NCBI GenBank assembly: GCA_937969105.1
Contig: CALBUZ010000182.1
Coordinates: 1-5,184, forward strand
Direction of reading: 5' to 3'
DNA: 5,184 bases
From: an uncultured Collinsella sp.
Lineage (GTDB): Bacteria > Actinomycetota > Coriobacteriia > Coriobacteriales > Coriobacteriaceae
The notes beneath the pieces are model-generated. The model was not told the origin of the DNA. It ran no database searches and worked only from the letters and a program-made list of their open reading frames with translations. Positions 1 to 5,184 of this stretch are shown here, one piece after another (position 1 is the stretch's first letter; the number at the start of each line of letters is the position of its first letter). The position numbers were made by a program, and so were the translations under genes.

Positions 1-54
1 TTTAAGGACGAATATCAAAAGGCGAGCGGGGGCTCGTCAAAAGCTAGCAAATAG
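1..54 (+). CDS. C-terminal end of an unidentified protein (partial)
   Basis: Frame 1 is open from the window edge to a TAG at 52-54 and gives the 17-residue tail FKDEYQKASGGSSKASK. The composition (Lys, Ser and Gly rich, after a charged FKDEYQK) is typical of a flexible bacterial C-terminus. A strong terminator-like hairpin begins 21 nt after the stop, which supports a real gene end. Nothing in the tail identifies a family, and the rest of the gene lies outside the window. The small hairpin 21-38 falls inside this coding stretch and is probably incidental. Confidence 0.55.
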   Translation, partial: FKDEYQKASGGSSKASK

Positions 55-74
55 CGACGTACCAAATGATGGGA

Positions 75-114
75 GGCGAGCCGGAGACATGTTGCTCCGG
101 CTCGCTGTGTTTAT
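75..114 (+). terminator. Intrinsic terminator-like hairpin after the upstream gene
   Basis: A perfect 11-bp stem (76-86 with 95-105), extended by a G-T wobble at 75/106, closes an 8-nt loop ACATGTTG and is followed by TGTGTTTAT. The stem is very GC rich, but the T tract is interrupted, so termination may be incomplete. It ends only about 20 nt before the next start codon. The next gene may therefore rely on read-through, or the stem may serve as a stabilising 5' hairpin. No convincing promoter is visible between it and the ATG at 127. Confidence 0.65.
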
Positions 115-126
115 GGGGGAGGGCAC

Positions 127-1533
127 ATGCGCCAAAACGGATCTAACTTAAACGGGCCCTCGGGTGCGCGTCCGACGGCGCGCCGCGACCTGGGGCAGCT
201 GCCCAGCGGTCAGCGTCGACGTCGCCGTAAGCCCGGCGCGATGTACCTCAACCATAGCCGTGGGTTTAGCGATCGCAGCGCGCGCATCGGCAACGGGCGC
301 TCGCCGCGCCGACCGTCCCGCCTGCCCTATGCGCTCATCGCCGTGGGTTGCGCGCTCGTGCTGTTTATCGCTGCCGTCGTGGGCTACGTCAACCGCAGCG
401 TGGACGTGGAACTCAACGGGCAAAAGACCGCGGTGCGCGTGGGCTCTACGTTGCAGAATCTTATCGACGATCAAAGCCTGACCGAAACGTACGATGCCGG
501 CGACCTGCTGGCCGTCGACGACAGCGTGCTCAAGCGCCATGGCGGCGAAAAGCTGTCGGTGAAGGTCGACGGCAAGCGCGTGAAGCAGGGCAAATGGGAT
601 AGTCGCGAGCTTACGGGTGGCGAGAAGGTGACGGTCAAGGACGGCCGCAACGTGTACGAAAAGCACGAGGTCCAGGCCACGACCATCGAGCCAAAGCTTA
701 AGGTCGAGGGCACGGGCGCCATTGAGTATGTCAAAACCTGGGGCGTTCAGGGCCGCTCCGAGGTATGGGTCGGCGAGCAGTCGGGCAAGACGCAGGACCG
801 CGGCGAGGTCGTGCCCGCCACCGACTGCGTAGTCGAGTGCGCAAGCGTAGCGCCCAAGGGCAACGAAAAGTACGTGGCCCTGACATTTGACGAGGGCCCG
901 AGCGGCGCGACCAAGCAGATCTTGCAGGTGCTCAAGGAAAAGGGCGTCACGGCGACGTTCTTCCTTTCGGGCGATGCCGCGGAAGCCTCGCCCGCTACTG
1001 CCAAAGCGATTGTCGATGCCGGGTGCGAGATCGGCTCCAACACCTACAGCGATGATTCGCTCAAGGGCGAGGATCGCGAGACGGTACGCAAGCAGATCAC
1101 GAAGGGCACCGAGGCGATTAAGTCGGCGACCGGCGTCGAGACGATGTTGCTGCGTGCCCCCTACGCCGCGTTTGACGAGCAAAACTGGATCGACTCGATG
1201 GACCTGGTGTCCGCCGTGGTTTCGTGGAATATCGATTCGGGCGACTGGCTGCTCAACGGCGCCGACGAGCAAGTGTCGACCGTGCTCGACTCGATGACGC
1301 CGGGCAATATCGTGCTGCTCACCGATAGCGATGAATGTGCCGAGCAGACGCTCGAGGCGCTGCCGCAGATTATCGATGGCCTTGTCGCCGACGGCTACAA
1401 AATCGTGACGCTCAGCGACCTGGTCAAGACGGACACGGCGTTGAGCAAAAAGCTCACCTCGCTCACCAAGGTTTCCATGCCCAAAAACGCCGTGTTCCCC
1501 CAACTCCCCGAGGACGACGACGCCACAGAGTAG
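127..1533 (+). CDS. Membrane-anchored polysaccharide-deacetylase (NodB) fold protein, probably catalytically altered
   Basis: The protein has 468 residues. The ATG follows GGGGGAGGG (115-123) with about 4 nt spacing. Residues 1-66 are an Arg-rich, disordered cytoplasmic head; 67-88 form one membrane segment without a signal-peptidase site, giving N-in/C-out topology. Residues 91-180 look like a small beta-rich domain (DUF348/G5-like, weak call). Residues 249-433 are a NodB domain. Its five motifs are visible but changed: TFDEGP (253-258; usually TFDDGP), S-N-T-Y-S-D at 304-309 where H-T-Y-S-H is usual, RAPY (343-346, intact), D370-S-G-D-W374 (intact), and LLTD (397-400) where LLHD is usual. 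Family members remove N-acetyl groups from peptidoglycan or other glycans using a metal held by Asp-His-His. Here only the Asp proposed as base (D255) survives; the metal Asp is Glu, both metal His are Asn and Asp, and the motif-5 His is Thr. The fold is confident. Loss of activity, or a glycan-binding role, is inference. The tail is short and acidic. Confidence 0.88.
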   Translation: MRQNGSNLNGPSGARPTARRDLGQLPSGQRRRRRKPGAMYLNHSRGFSDRSARIGNGRSPRRPSRLPYALIAVGCALVLFIAAVVGYVNRSVDVELNGQKTAVRVGSTLQNLIDDQSLTETYDAGDLLAVDDSVLKRHGGEKLSVKVDGKRVKQGKWDSRELTGGEKVTVKDGRNVYEKHEVQATTIEPKLKVEGTGAIEYVKTWGVQGRSEVWVGEQSGKTQDRGEVVPATDCVVECASVAPKGNEKYVALTFDEGPSGATKQILQVLKEKGVTATFFLSGDAAEASPATAKAIVDAGCEIGSNTYSDDSLKGEDRETVRKQITKGTEAIKSATGVETMLLRAPYAAFDEQNWIDSMDLVSAVVSWNIDSGDWLLNGADEQVSTVLDSMTPGNIVLLTDSDECAEQTLEALPQIIDGLVADGYKIVTLSDLVKTDTALSKKLTSLTKVSMPKNAVFPQLPEDDDATE

Positions 1534-1538
1534 CCATT

Positions 1539-1591
1539 GGGGACATGCTTAAACGACTGGTCGTTTAGGACGGTCTTAATCGCTTTGTCCC
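1539..1591. repeat. Nested inverted repeat, possible REP/MITE-like element
   Basis: An inner dyad, TAAACGAC (1550-1557), TG, GTCGTTTA (1560-1567), is flanked by outer arms GGGACA (1540-1545) and TGTCCC (1586-1591). Further partial symmetry is TTAA at 1549-1552 and 1576-1579. It starts 5 nt after the stop of the deacetylase-like gene. There is no T tract behind it on the + strand, so it is not a classic terminator, although it may act as a 3' stabilising or Rho-dependent structure. The bounded terminal arms resemble a small dispersed palindromic element. Whether it recurs elsewhere cannot be seen in one window. Confidence 0.5.
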
Positions 1592-1635
1592 ACCGTGCTC
1601 ATCCGGCTCTATGTCACGGATACGTCAGCGTTTGG

Positions 1636-1659
1636 TATGCCTGCAATGTGCAGCGCATA
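1636..1659. promoter_or_regulatory. Palindrome upstream of the transporter promoter, possible operator
   Basis: TATGC-CTGCA, loop ATG, TGCAG-C-GCATA forms ten base pairs with one bulged C. It is centred about 40 nt upstream of the -10 element at 1689 and about 53 nt upstream of the predicted transcription start, where an activator or metalloregulator could bind. It is also adjacent to the long structured region, so it could simply be a DNA or RNA hairpin. No known box is recognised. Confidence 0.3.
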
Positions 1660-1685
1660 AATTCGGTGCCGCAGCGCGATGCTGA

Positions 1686-1694
1686 TGCTATAGT
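1686..1694 (+). promoter_or_regulatory. Extended -10 promoter for the magnesium-transport operon
   Basis: TGCTATAGT fits an extended -10 (TGnTATAAT) with one mismatch. No good TTGACA-like -35 is seen at the normal distance (the 1666-1671 region reads GTGCCG), which an extended -10 can offset. The predicted start is near G1701, immediately before the first paired strand of the leader, and this agreement strengthens both calls. Confidence 0.55.
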
Positions 1695-1763
1695 TACTGC
1701 GGTTAATGAGGGTCAAGAGAAAGGTTACAGGTGAAATCCAAACCTCGACCATACAGTCGATGA

Positions 1764-1796
1764 CCCCATGCAGGTGCTTTCTGCGCGTGCACGGGG
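1764..1796 (+). promoter_or_regulatory. Long leader hairpin competing with P1
   Basis: Two 14-nt arms (1764-1777 and 1783-1796) pair with only an A-C and a G-G mismatch and one G-U pair, closing loop TTTCT. The first three bases are shared with the P1 helix of the three-way junction, so full versions of the two helices exclude each other. That is the usual geometry of a switching RNA. Confidence 0.5.
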
Positions 1797-1851
1797 TGTG
1801 AGCGCCGAGCGGCGTGCCGCCCGCGCATGCGTACACATATCAAAAAGTCCA

Positions 1852-1883
1852 CGGATTGCGCGCCGGCATGGTCGCGCGGTCCG
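1852..1883 (+). promoter_or_regulatory. Stable hairpin just upstream of the ribosome-binding site
   Basis: An uninterrupted 11-bp stem, CGGATTGCGCG (1852-1862) with CGCGCGGTCCG (1873-1883) including two G-U pairs, has the 10-nt loop CCGGCATGGT. It ends 13 nt before the Shine-Dalgarno sequence and no T tract follows. The G-U pairs within an otherwise perfect stem point to selection on RNA rather than on a DNA palindrome. It may be the expression-platform element of the leader. Confidence 0.5.
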
Positions 1884-1896
1884 CAGGAATAATGAT

Positions 1897-1902
1897 GGGG
1901 AG
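1897..1902 (+). promoter_or_regulatory. Shine-Dalgarno deciding the TTG start of the MgtE-like gene
   Basis: GGGGAG lies 5 nt before the TTG at 1908. The next in-frame ATG (1926) has no such element upstream, and the nearby ATGs at 1892 and 1895 are in another frame that stops at 1924. The TTG is therefore preferred. Confidence 0.75.
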
Positions 1903-1907
1903 CACCA

Positions 1908-3752
1908 TTGAATTATCTGAGTGAGATGCTCAAATTGCCGGTCTTGGACGTCGACGGCGAAAAGCTCGGCGTGGTTAACGATTTTGGCATTGCAACCGGC
2001 GAAGTTTTTCCGCACGTGACGTCGCTCGCGTTCCGTGGTCCCGGCAAGACGCCGTTTATGATCAGCTGGCGCAAATGGGTCGACCGTATCGACGAGACGG
2101 GTGTACACCTTAAGACGTCGGCCACCGAAATCCGTTTTTCGTACTTGCAGCCGACCGAACTCTTGCTCGCCCGCGACGTGCTTAACAAGCAGATTGTCGA
2201 CACGCAGGGCATGAAGGTCGTGCGCGTAAACGACATCAAGTTTTCCATGTCGGGCGAAAATCAGCTGCGTCTGCTGGGTGCCGAGGTCGGCGCCCGCGGT
2301 CTGCTGCGTGCAATCAGCCCCACACTCGAGCACGTTGTCGAGGGCTTTATGAAGCACCTGGGCAAACCGCTCAGCGAGGACATTATCGCCTGGTCTTATA
2401 TGGACCTGCTCGACCGTTCGACTAAGAACATCCAGCTCTCGGTGTCGCACAAGACGCTTGGCGAGCTGCATCCTGCTGACATCGCCGACATCATCGAGCA
2501 GCTCGACCCGCGCCTGCGTGCGCAGGTGTTCGCACAGCTCGACACGGCACAGGCCGCCGAGGCCATCTCGGAGTTCGATGACGACGAGCTCATGACCGAG
2601 ATGCTCGAGGGCCTGTCCGATACCGACGCATCGTCGATGCTAGCCATGATGGACCCGGACGACGCTGCCGACCTGATCGACGAACTCGATTATGAGAAGG
2701 CCGAGAAGCTCCTGCGCCTGATGGGCGTCAAGGAGGAGAAGGCGATTCGTAATCTGTTAGGCTACGAGGACAACACCGCCGGCCGCATCATGACCTCGGA
2801 GTTTGTCTCGCTGCCCGCCACGGCGACGGTCGGCGATGCCATCGAGGCGATTCGCAAGCTCGACGAGGACTTTGAGAGCGTCTATTACGTCTATACCGAG
2901 GATCCGAGCGGCATGCTGACGGGCGTGCTTTCGCTGCGCACGCTGATCGTGGCCGACCGCGACGCCACGCTGGGCCAGCTCGCCTATCGCGATCTGGTCT
3001 ACGTGTCGCCCGACGAGGACCAGGAAGACGTGACGGACGAGATGACCAAGTACGACCTGGTTGCCATCCCTGTCTGCGACGAGAACCGTCATATCCTGGG
3101 TATCGTGACCTTCGACGACGCCATGGACGTTATCGCCGAGGAGCATCAGGAGGACCTGCAGATCGCCGGTGTCGGCTCGGGCGACAGCGCGTCGGACGAC
3201 TCGACGAACGTGCTCAGCTGGTTTGTGCATCGTCAGTACTGGGTCGTCGTGTGGGGCATCGCCTCGTGCATTATGGCGACGGTGCTGGGGACGGCGCTGG
3301 GCTCCGCGCATCTGGTGGTGTTCCCCATGTGCGCCATGCCGCTCGTGCTGCTGGCTGCCTCGCGCATGGTGTCGTTCGTCAAGAACTACTTCCTCGAGTA
3401 CGACGGTCACGACGACGAGCCCAAACCGTACCTGGGATTCTTCTTCCAGAGCACGGGTATGGGCCTGATCCTTTCGCTTGTTACTTACCTGTGCGCGCAG
3501 CTGGTGCGCACCGCCGCGTTCCCCGATGCCACTATGTTTGAGGAGCAGCTCTTTACTGGCTGCTTTAATATCGCTGCCGTTATTTGCCTGGTTGGCAACA
3601 TGAGCGCCGTGATTTACCTGATGGTGCTGTTCTGGCGCGATGAGCACGACCTCAATACGTCGGGTACCGCCATGAACGTCATCGCCGTCATGATCTCGTG
3701 TGTGGCGTACTGCATCGCCGCGGTGCTGCTCACCATGTCAGTCGTGGGTTAG
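1908..3752 (+). CDS. PRC-barrel / MgtE_N / CBS-pair membrane protein, probable Mg2+-sensing partner of the adjacent transporter
   Basis: The protein has 614 residues. Residues 1-135 hold two PRC-barrel-like repeats (about 8-45 and 92-130). Residues 185-288 are an MgtE_N helical domain, very acidic (DDDEL 224-228; the DPDDAADLIDELD stretch 249-261). Residues 291-415 are a tandem CBS pair, starting in the MgtE-typical T-A-G-R-I-M-T run. Five membrane segments follow (about 443-465, 468-490, 509-535, 547-576, 588-613). In true MgtE channels, the N and CBS domains bind cytoplasmic Mg2+ and close a five-helix pore that uses a conserved Asp in the last helix. Here the last helix has no acidic residue, and the GGN-type motif expected in the second helix is absent. 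It is therefore unlikely to be a stand-alone Mg2+ channel. It shares an operon with an NRMT-like transporter (8 nt apart), which suggests a regulatory or accessory subunit; this is inference. Domain calls are confident, function moderate. Confidence 0.88.
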   Translation: MNYLSEMLKLPVLDVDGEKLGVVNDFGIATGEVFPHVTSLAFRGPGKTPFMISWRKWVDRIDETGVHLKTSATEIRFSYLQPTELLLARDVLNKQIVDTQGMKVVRVNDIKFSMSGENQLRLLGAEVGARGLLRAISPTLEHVVEGFMKHLGKPLSEDIIAWSYMDLLDRSTKNIQLSVSHKTLGELHPADIADIIEQLDPRLRAQVFAQLDTAQAAEAISEFDDDELMTEMLEGLSDTDASSMLAMMDPDDAADLIDELDYEKAEKLLRLMGVKEEKAIRNLLGYEDNTAGRIMTSEFVSLPATATVGDAIEAIRKLDEDFESVYYVYTEDPSGMLTGVLSLRTLIVADRDATLGQLAYRDLVYVSPDEDQEDVTDEMTKYDLVAIPVCDENRHILGIVTFDDAMDVIAEEHQEDLQIAGVGSGDSASDDSTNVLSWFVHRQYWVVVWGIASCIMATVLGTALGSAHLVVFPMCAMPLVLLAASRMVSFVKNYFLEYDGHDDEPKPYLGFFFQSTGMGLILSLVTYLCAQLVRTAAFPDATMFEEQLFTGCFNIAAVICLVGNMSAVIYLMVLFWRDEHDLNTSGTAMNVIAVMISCVAYCIAAVLLTMSVVG

Positions 3753-3756
3753 GTGG
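3751..3756 (+). promoter_or_regulatory. Shine-Dalgarno deciding the GTG start of the NRAMP gene
   Basis: AGGTGG overlaps the TAG stop (3750-3752) of the preceding gene and lies 4 nt before the GTG at 3761. The upstream in-frame ATG at 3698 would add 21 unlikely residues rich in His, Arg and Gly, read out of frame from the end of the upstream gene. Starting at GTG gives a 420-residue NRAMP protein with a short basic N-terminus and implies translational coupling. Confidence 0.75.
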
Positions 3757-3760
3757 TCGC

Positions 3761-5023
3761 GTGCAAAACACGAAGCAAAAGGCGAGCACCAAGCAAAAGC
3801 TGACCATTGCGGCCATCTTTGGCGCCATGGGCCCCGGTCTTCTGGCAGCGCTTTCGGGCAATGACGCCGGCGGCATCGCCACGTATTCCAGCGCGGGCGC
3901 CAGCTATGGCTATAAGATGCTCTGGATGCTTCCCGTCATGACCGTGCTGCTTATCGTGACGCAGGAGACCGCGGCGCGCTGCGGATGCGTCACGGGTAAG
4001 GGCCTGGCGTCGCTCATTCGCGAGCGCTTTGGCGTGCGCAAGAGCGTGCTGGCCATGGCGGCGCTGTTGATCGCCAACACGGCGGTGACCATCTCGGAGT
4101 TCGCGGGTATCGCGAGTGGCCTTGCTCTGTTTGGCGTTCCGGCGAGCATCTCGGTGCCGCTCGTGGCGCTGCTGGTGTGGATGCTTACCATGTCGGGCAG
4201 TTTCCAGCGCATCGAGAAGATTTTGCTGCTGGTAAGCTGCGTGTTCGTGACCTACATCGTCGCCGCGTTTATGGCCGGCCCCAACTGGGGCGAGGTCGCG
4301 GTCGACTTGGTCGTCCCTAATATCCAGAACGATCCCAGCTACGTGTCGCTCGTGGTCGCAACGATCGGTACCACCATCGCACCGTGGATGATCTTCTTGG
4401 CTCAGAATAACGTGGTCGATAAGAATGCGGGCGAGGACGACATCGTGCTGCAGCGTATTGATACCGTGAGCGGCTCGATCGCTGCTGATATCATTGCGGG
4501 CTTTATTATCATCACGACCGGTACGGTGCTGTTCCCGGCGGGTATTCAGATTAGCGATGCCGCCGATGCCGCCCGCGCGCTGGAGCCCATCGCGGGCCAG
4601 TGGTCCACGGTGTTGTTTGCCTCGGGCCTGGTCGCAGCGAGCTTTTTGGCTGCCTGCGTGCTGCCGGGCGTTACGTCGAGTGCCATCTGCGAGGCTTTTG
4701 GTTGGGAGCGCGGCGCCGACCGCAGCTGGGACGAGGCTCCGGTCTATCGCGGCATCATTACGGCCATCATCGGCATTTCTGCCGTGTTGGTGCTCATGCC
4801 TGGCGTCGATTTGTTTCAGATTATGATGACCTCGCAGGTCATCAACGGCGTGCTGCTGCCCGTAGTCTTGGTATTCCAGGTAGTTATCGCGGCGGATCGC
4901 CACATTATGGGCGCCAACCGCAACGGCCGCGTGTGGAATGTGCTCACGTGGGCGACTATCGGCGTGATTACGGTGCTGACGGTCGTCATGTTTGTGCTGC
5001 AAGCGATGGGCTACGGCGCTTAG
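3761..5023 (+). CDS. NRAMP-related magnesium transporter (NRMT-type SLC11 protein)
   Basis: The protein has 420 residues and about eleven membrane segments (roughly 18-42, 53-70, 96-124, 129-148, 150-173, 193-217, 237-260, 280-305, 330-348, 351-377, 394-416), as in bacterial NRAMPs. The helix-1 motif DPGN is replaced by DAGG (35-38): the metal-binding Asp is kept and Asn is lost. The helix-6 motif MPHN is replaced by APWM (207-210): the Met that selects transition metals becomes Ala, and the first His becomes Trp. The second His of helix 6 aligns with A214. These changes match the NRMT clade, reported to carry Mg2+ (and Mn2+) without proton coupling through a wider site holding a partly hydrated ion (the Eggerthella lenta structure; first shown for a Clostridium acetobutylicum gene under M-box control). 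The neighbouring MgtE_N/CBS gene also points to Mg2+. A manganese role (mntH) is less likely. Fold is nearly certain; substrate is inferred from motifs and context. Confidence 0.92.
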   Translation: MQNTKQKASTKQKLTIAAIFGAMGPGLLAALSGNDAGGIATYSSAGASYGYKMLWMLPVMTVLLIVTQETAARCGCVTGKGLASLIRERFGVRKSVLAMAALLIANTAVTISEFAGIASGLALFGVPASISVPLVALLVWMLTMSGSFQRIEKILLLVSCVFVTYIVAAFMAGPNWGEVAVDLVVPNIQNDPSYVSLVVATIGTTIAPWMIFLAQNNVVDKNAGEDDIVLQRIDTVSGSIAADIIAGFIIITTGTVLFPAGIQISDAADAARALEPIAGQWSTVLFASGLVAASFLAACVLPGVTSSAICEAFGWERGADRSWDEAPVYRGIITAIIGISAVLVLMPGVDLFQIMMTSQVINGVLLPVVLVFQVVIAADRHIMGANRNGRVWNVLTWATIGVITVLTVVMFVLQAMGYGA

Positions 5024-5041
5024 CGCCCACTTTTGCTTCCG

Positions 5042-5076
5042 AACAGGCCGCAGCGATGGGCTGCGACCTGTTTTTT
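5042..5076 (+). terminator. Intrinsic terminator of the magnesium-transport operon
   Basis: Stem AACAGG (5042-5047) with CCTGTT (5067-5072) and CGCAGC (5049-5054) with GCTGCG (5060-5065), broken by one C-A mismatch, closes loop GATGG. It runs directly into TTTTTT (5071-5076), 19 nt after the transporter stop. It is directional: there is no T run on the other side for the minus strand. Confidence 0.9.
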
Positions 5077-5078
5077 GC

Positions 5079-5106
5079 CTGCTATAGGGGGTTAGTCATA
5101 TAGCAG
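5079..5106. repeat. Short inverted repeat downstream of the operon, possible operator or promoter pair
   Basis: CTGCTATA (5079-5086) and TATAGCAG (5099-5106) are perfect 8-bp inverted arms around a 12-nt spacer. Each arm also reads as an extended -10 (TGCTATA) on its own strand, the same core as the promoter at 1686. They would direct transcription toward each other. A regulator site or simple coincidence are equally possible. Confidence 0.3.
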
Positions 5107-5184
5107 TGGGTGGCGCGCGCAGACGTGGTGTAAGAGCGTCCCGAGGTCCGTCGCTGCAAGTCCCGATATTACTCCTTCTTGAGA
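5092..5184 (-). CDS. Possible 3' end of a minus-strand gene (partial, uncertain)
   Basis: On the minus strand, one frame is open from the window edge to a TAA (complement of 5092-5094) and gives 30 residues ending in ARHPLLYD. A convergent gene here would sit well against the + strand terminator at 5042-5076. Against it, the first codons (GGA, GTA, ATA, GGA) are unlike the GC-rich third positions of the window's genes. The + strand also has an open frame from 5088 to the edge, with a GTG at 5106 and an Arg-rich then Leu-rich start, but it lacks a Shine-Dalgarno. Neither frame can be assigned to a family. Confidence 0.2.
   Translation of the reverse strand, partial: SQEGVISGLAATDLGTLLHHVCARHPLLYD

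Larger units (their letters stand above)
1701..1907 (+). ncRNA. Long structured 5' leader, candidate cis-regulatory RNA or riboswitch
   Basis: About 207 nt lie between the predicted start and the TTG codon. Hand folding gives a three-way junction: P1 GGGTCA (1710-1715) with TGACCC (1761-1766), P2 AGGTT (1722-1726) with AACCT (1741-1745), and P3 CGAC (1746-1749) with GTCG (1756-1759) closing loop CATACA. Next come a long hairpin (1764-1796), a GC-rich hairpin (1796-1836; GCGC 1802-1805 with GCGC 1823-1826, and GCGG with CCGC inside), an A-rich linker and a last hairpin (1852-1883). There is no T tract, so control, if any, would act on translation or Rho. C1764-T1769 (CCCCAT) could alternatively pair with the ribosome-site segment ATGGGG (1895-1900). 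The downstream genes suggest a Mg2+ or other metal signal, but the conserved M-box and Mn2+ (yybP-ykoY) signatures are not evident. The folding is by eye; no covariation was tested. Confidence 0.5.

Noticed and set aside
21..38. Hairpin GGCGAGC/GCTCGTC near the window start as a terminator
   Set aside because: It lies inside the coding tail that ends at 54 and has no T tract.
148..1503. Long minus-strand open frames opposite all three genes
   Set aside because: They are products of GC-rich codon bias: His/Arg-rich translations with no family signature, lying exactly opposite well-supported genes.
1537..1734. 65-codon + strand reading frame in the intergenic gap
   Set aside because: It starts with a TTG inside the palindrome, has no Shine-Dalgarno, runs through the promoter and leader helices, and gives a protein with no recognisable feature.
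1701..1800. M-box (ykoK) Mg2+ riboswitch
   Set aside because: Fragments such as GGGTCAA, CCATACAGT and ATGCAGG resemble pieces of the M-box, but their order is wrong and the conserved GUUAGGUGAGGC opening and the closing CUCUACGA are absent. A covariance-model search is needed to close this.
1858..1890. HDV-like ribozyme, because of GCCGGCATGGTC at 1862-1873
   Set aside because: The match is only 12 nt. No downstream strand completes the P1 helix, and the segment is better explained as the loop side of the 1852-1883 hairpin.
1892..1924. Leader peptide ORF of ten codons overlapping the TTG start
   Set aside because: It has only a weak, closely spaced AGGA upstream, and the strong GGGGAG lies inside it and serves the TTG. 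Coincidental overlap is more likely, though coupling cannot be excluded.
3698..3760. Upstream ATG start for the NRAMP gene
   Set aside because: The added 21 residues have no NRAMP character, overlap the coding end of the previous gene and lack a Shine-Dalgarno; the GTG at 3761 has one.
5015..5027. Palindrome GGCGCTTAGCGCC at the transporter stop as a terminator
   Set aside because: A realistic loop leaves only four base pairs, and the full terminator at 5042-5076 follows directly.
5087..5184. tRNA gene
   Set aside because: Some D-arm-like and T-loop-like fragments are present, but no acceptor stem, anticodon stem or paired T stem can be built.

Overview
The window looks like chromosomal DNA from a high-GC, host-associated actinobacterium. 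Class Coriobacteriia is the best guess (Collinsella-like, with Eggerthella as a more distant relative). This rests on strongly GC-biased third codon positions, TTG and GTG starts preceded by good Shine-Dalgarno sequences, and an NRAMP protein with the binding-site signature of the magnesium-transporting NRMT clade, whose structurally studied member comes from Eggerthella lenta. The taxonomic call is inference; no marker gene is present.

Layout, all main genes on the + strand. (1) 1-54 is the 3' end of an unidentified gene, followed by a strong hairpin (75-114) that probably terminates it. (2) 127-1533 encodes a membrane-anchored extracytoplasmic protein with a NodB/polysaccharide-deacetylase fold. 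Its metal-ligand residues and its motif-5 histidine are substituted, so it may be a pseudo-deacetylase. (3) 1534-1907 is a 374-nt gap. It holds an elaborate inverted repeat (1539-1591), a second dyad (1636-1659), an extended -10 promoter (1686-1694) and a roughly 207-nt 5' leader that folds on paper into a three-way junction plus three hairpins just before the next gene. (4) 1908-3752 (TTG start) encodes a PRC-barrel / MgtE_N / CBS-pair protein fused to five membrane segments that lack the usual MgtE pore signature. (5) 3761-5023 (GTG start, 8 nt downstream) encodes an NRAMP-family transporter with DAGG in place of DPGN and APWM in place of MPHN. (6) 5042-5076 is a textbook intrinsic terminator. 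(7) 5077-5184 holds an 8-bp inverted repeat and possibly the 3' end of a minus-strand gene.

The central unit is a two-gene operon, 1701-5076. It pairs an NRMT-type magnesium transporter with a membrane protein carrying the MgtE Mg-sensing domains, behind a long structured leader that does not read as an M-box. The inferred model is that the NRMT protein moves Mg2+, the PRC/MgtE_N/CBS protein senses cytoplasmic Mg2+ and gates or stabilises it, and the leader RNA controls expression. The leader is the best candidate here for something undescribed. The upstream deacetylase-like gene is probably a separate transcription unit with a cell-envelope role.
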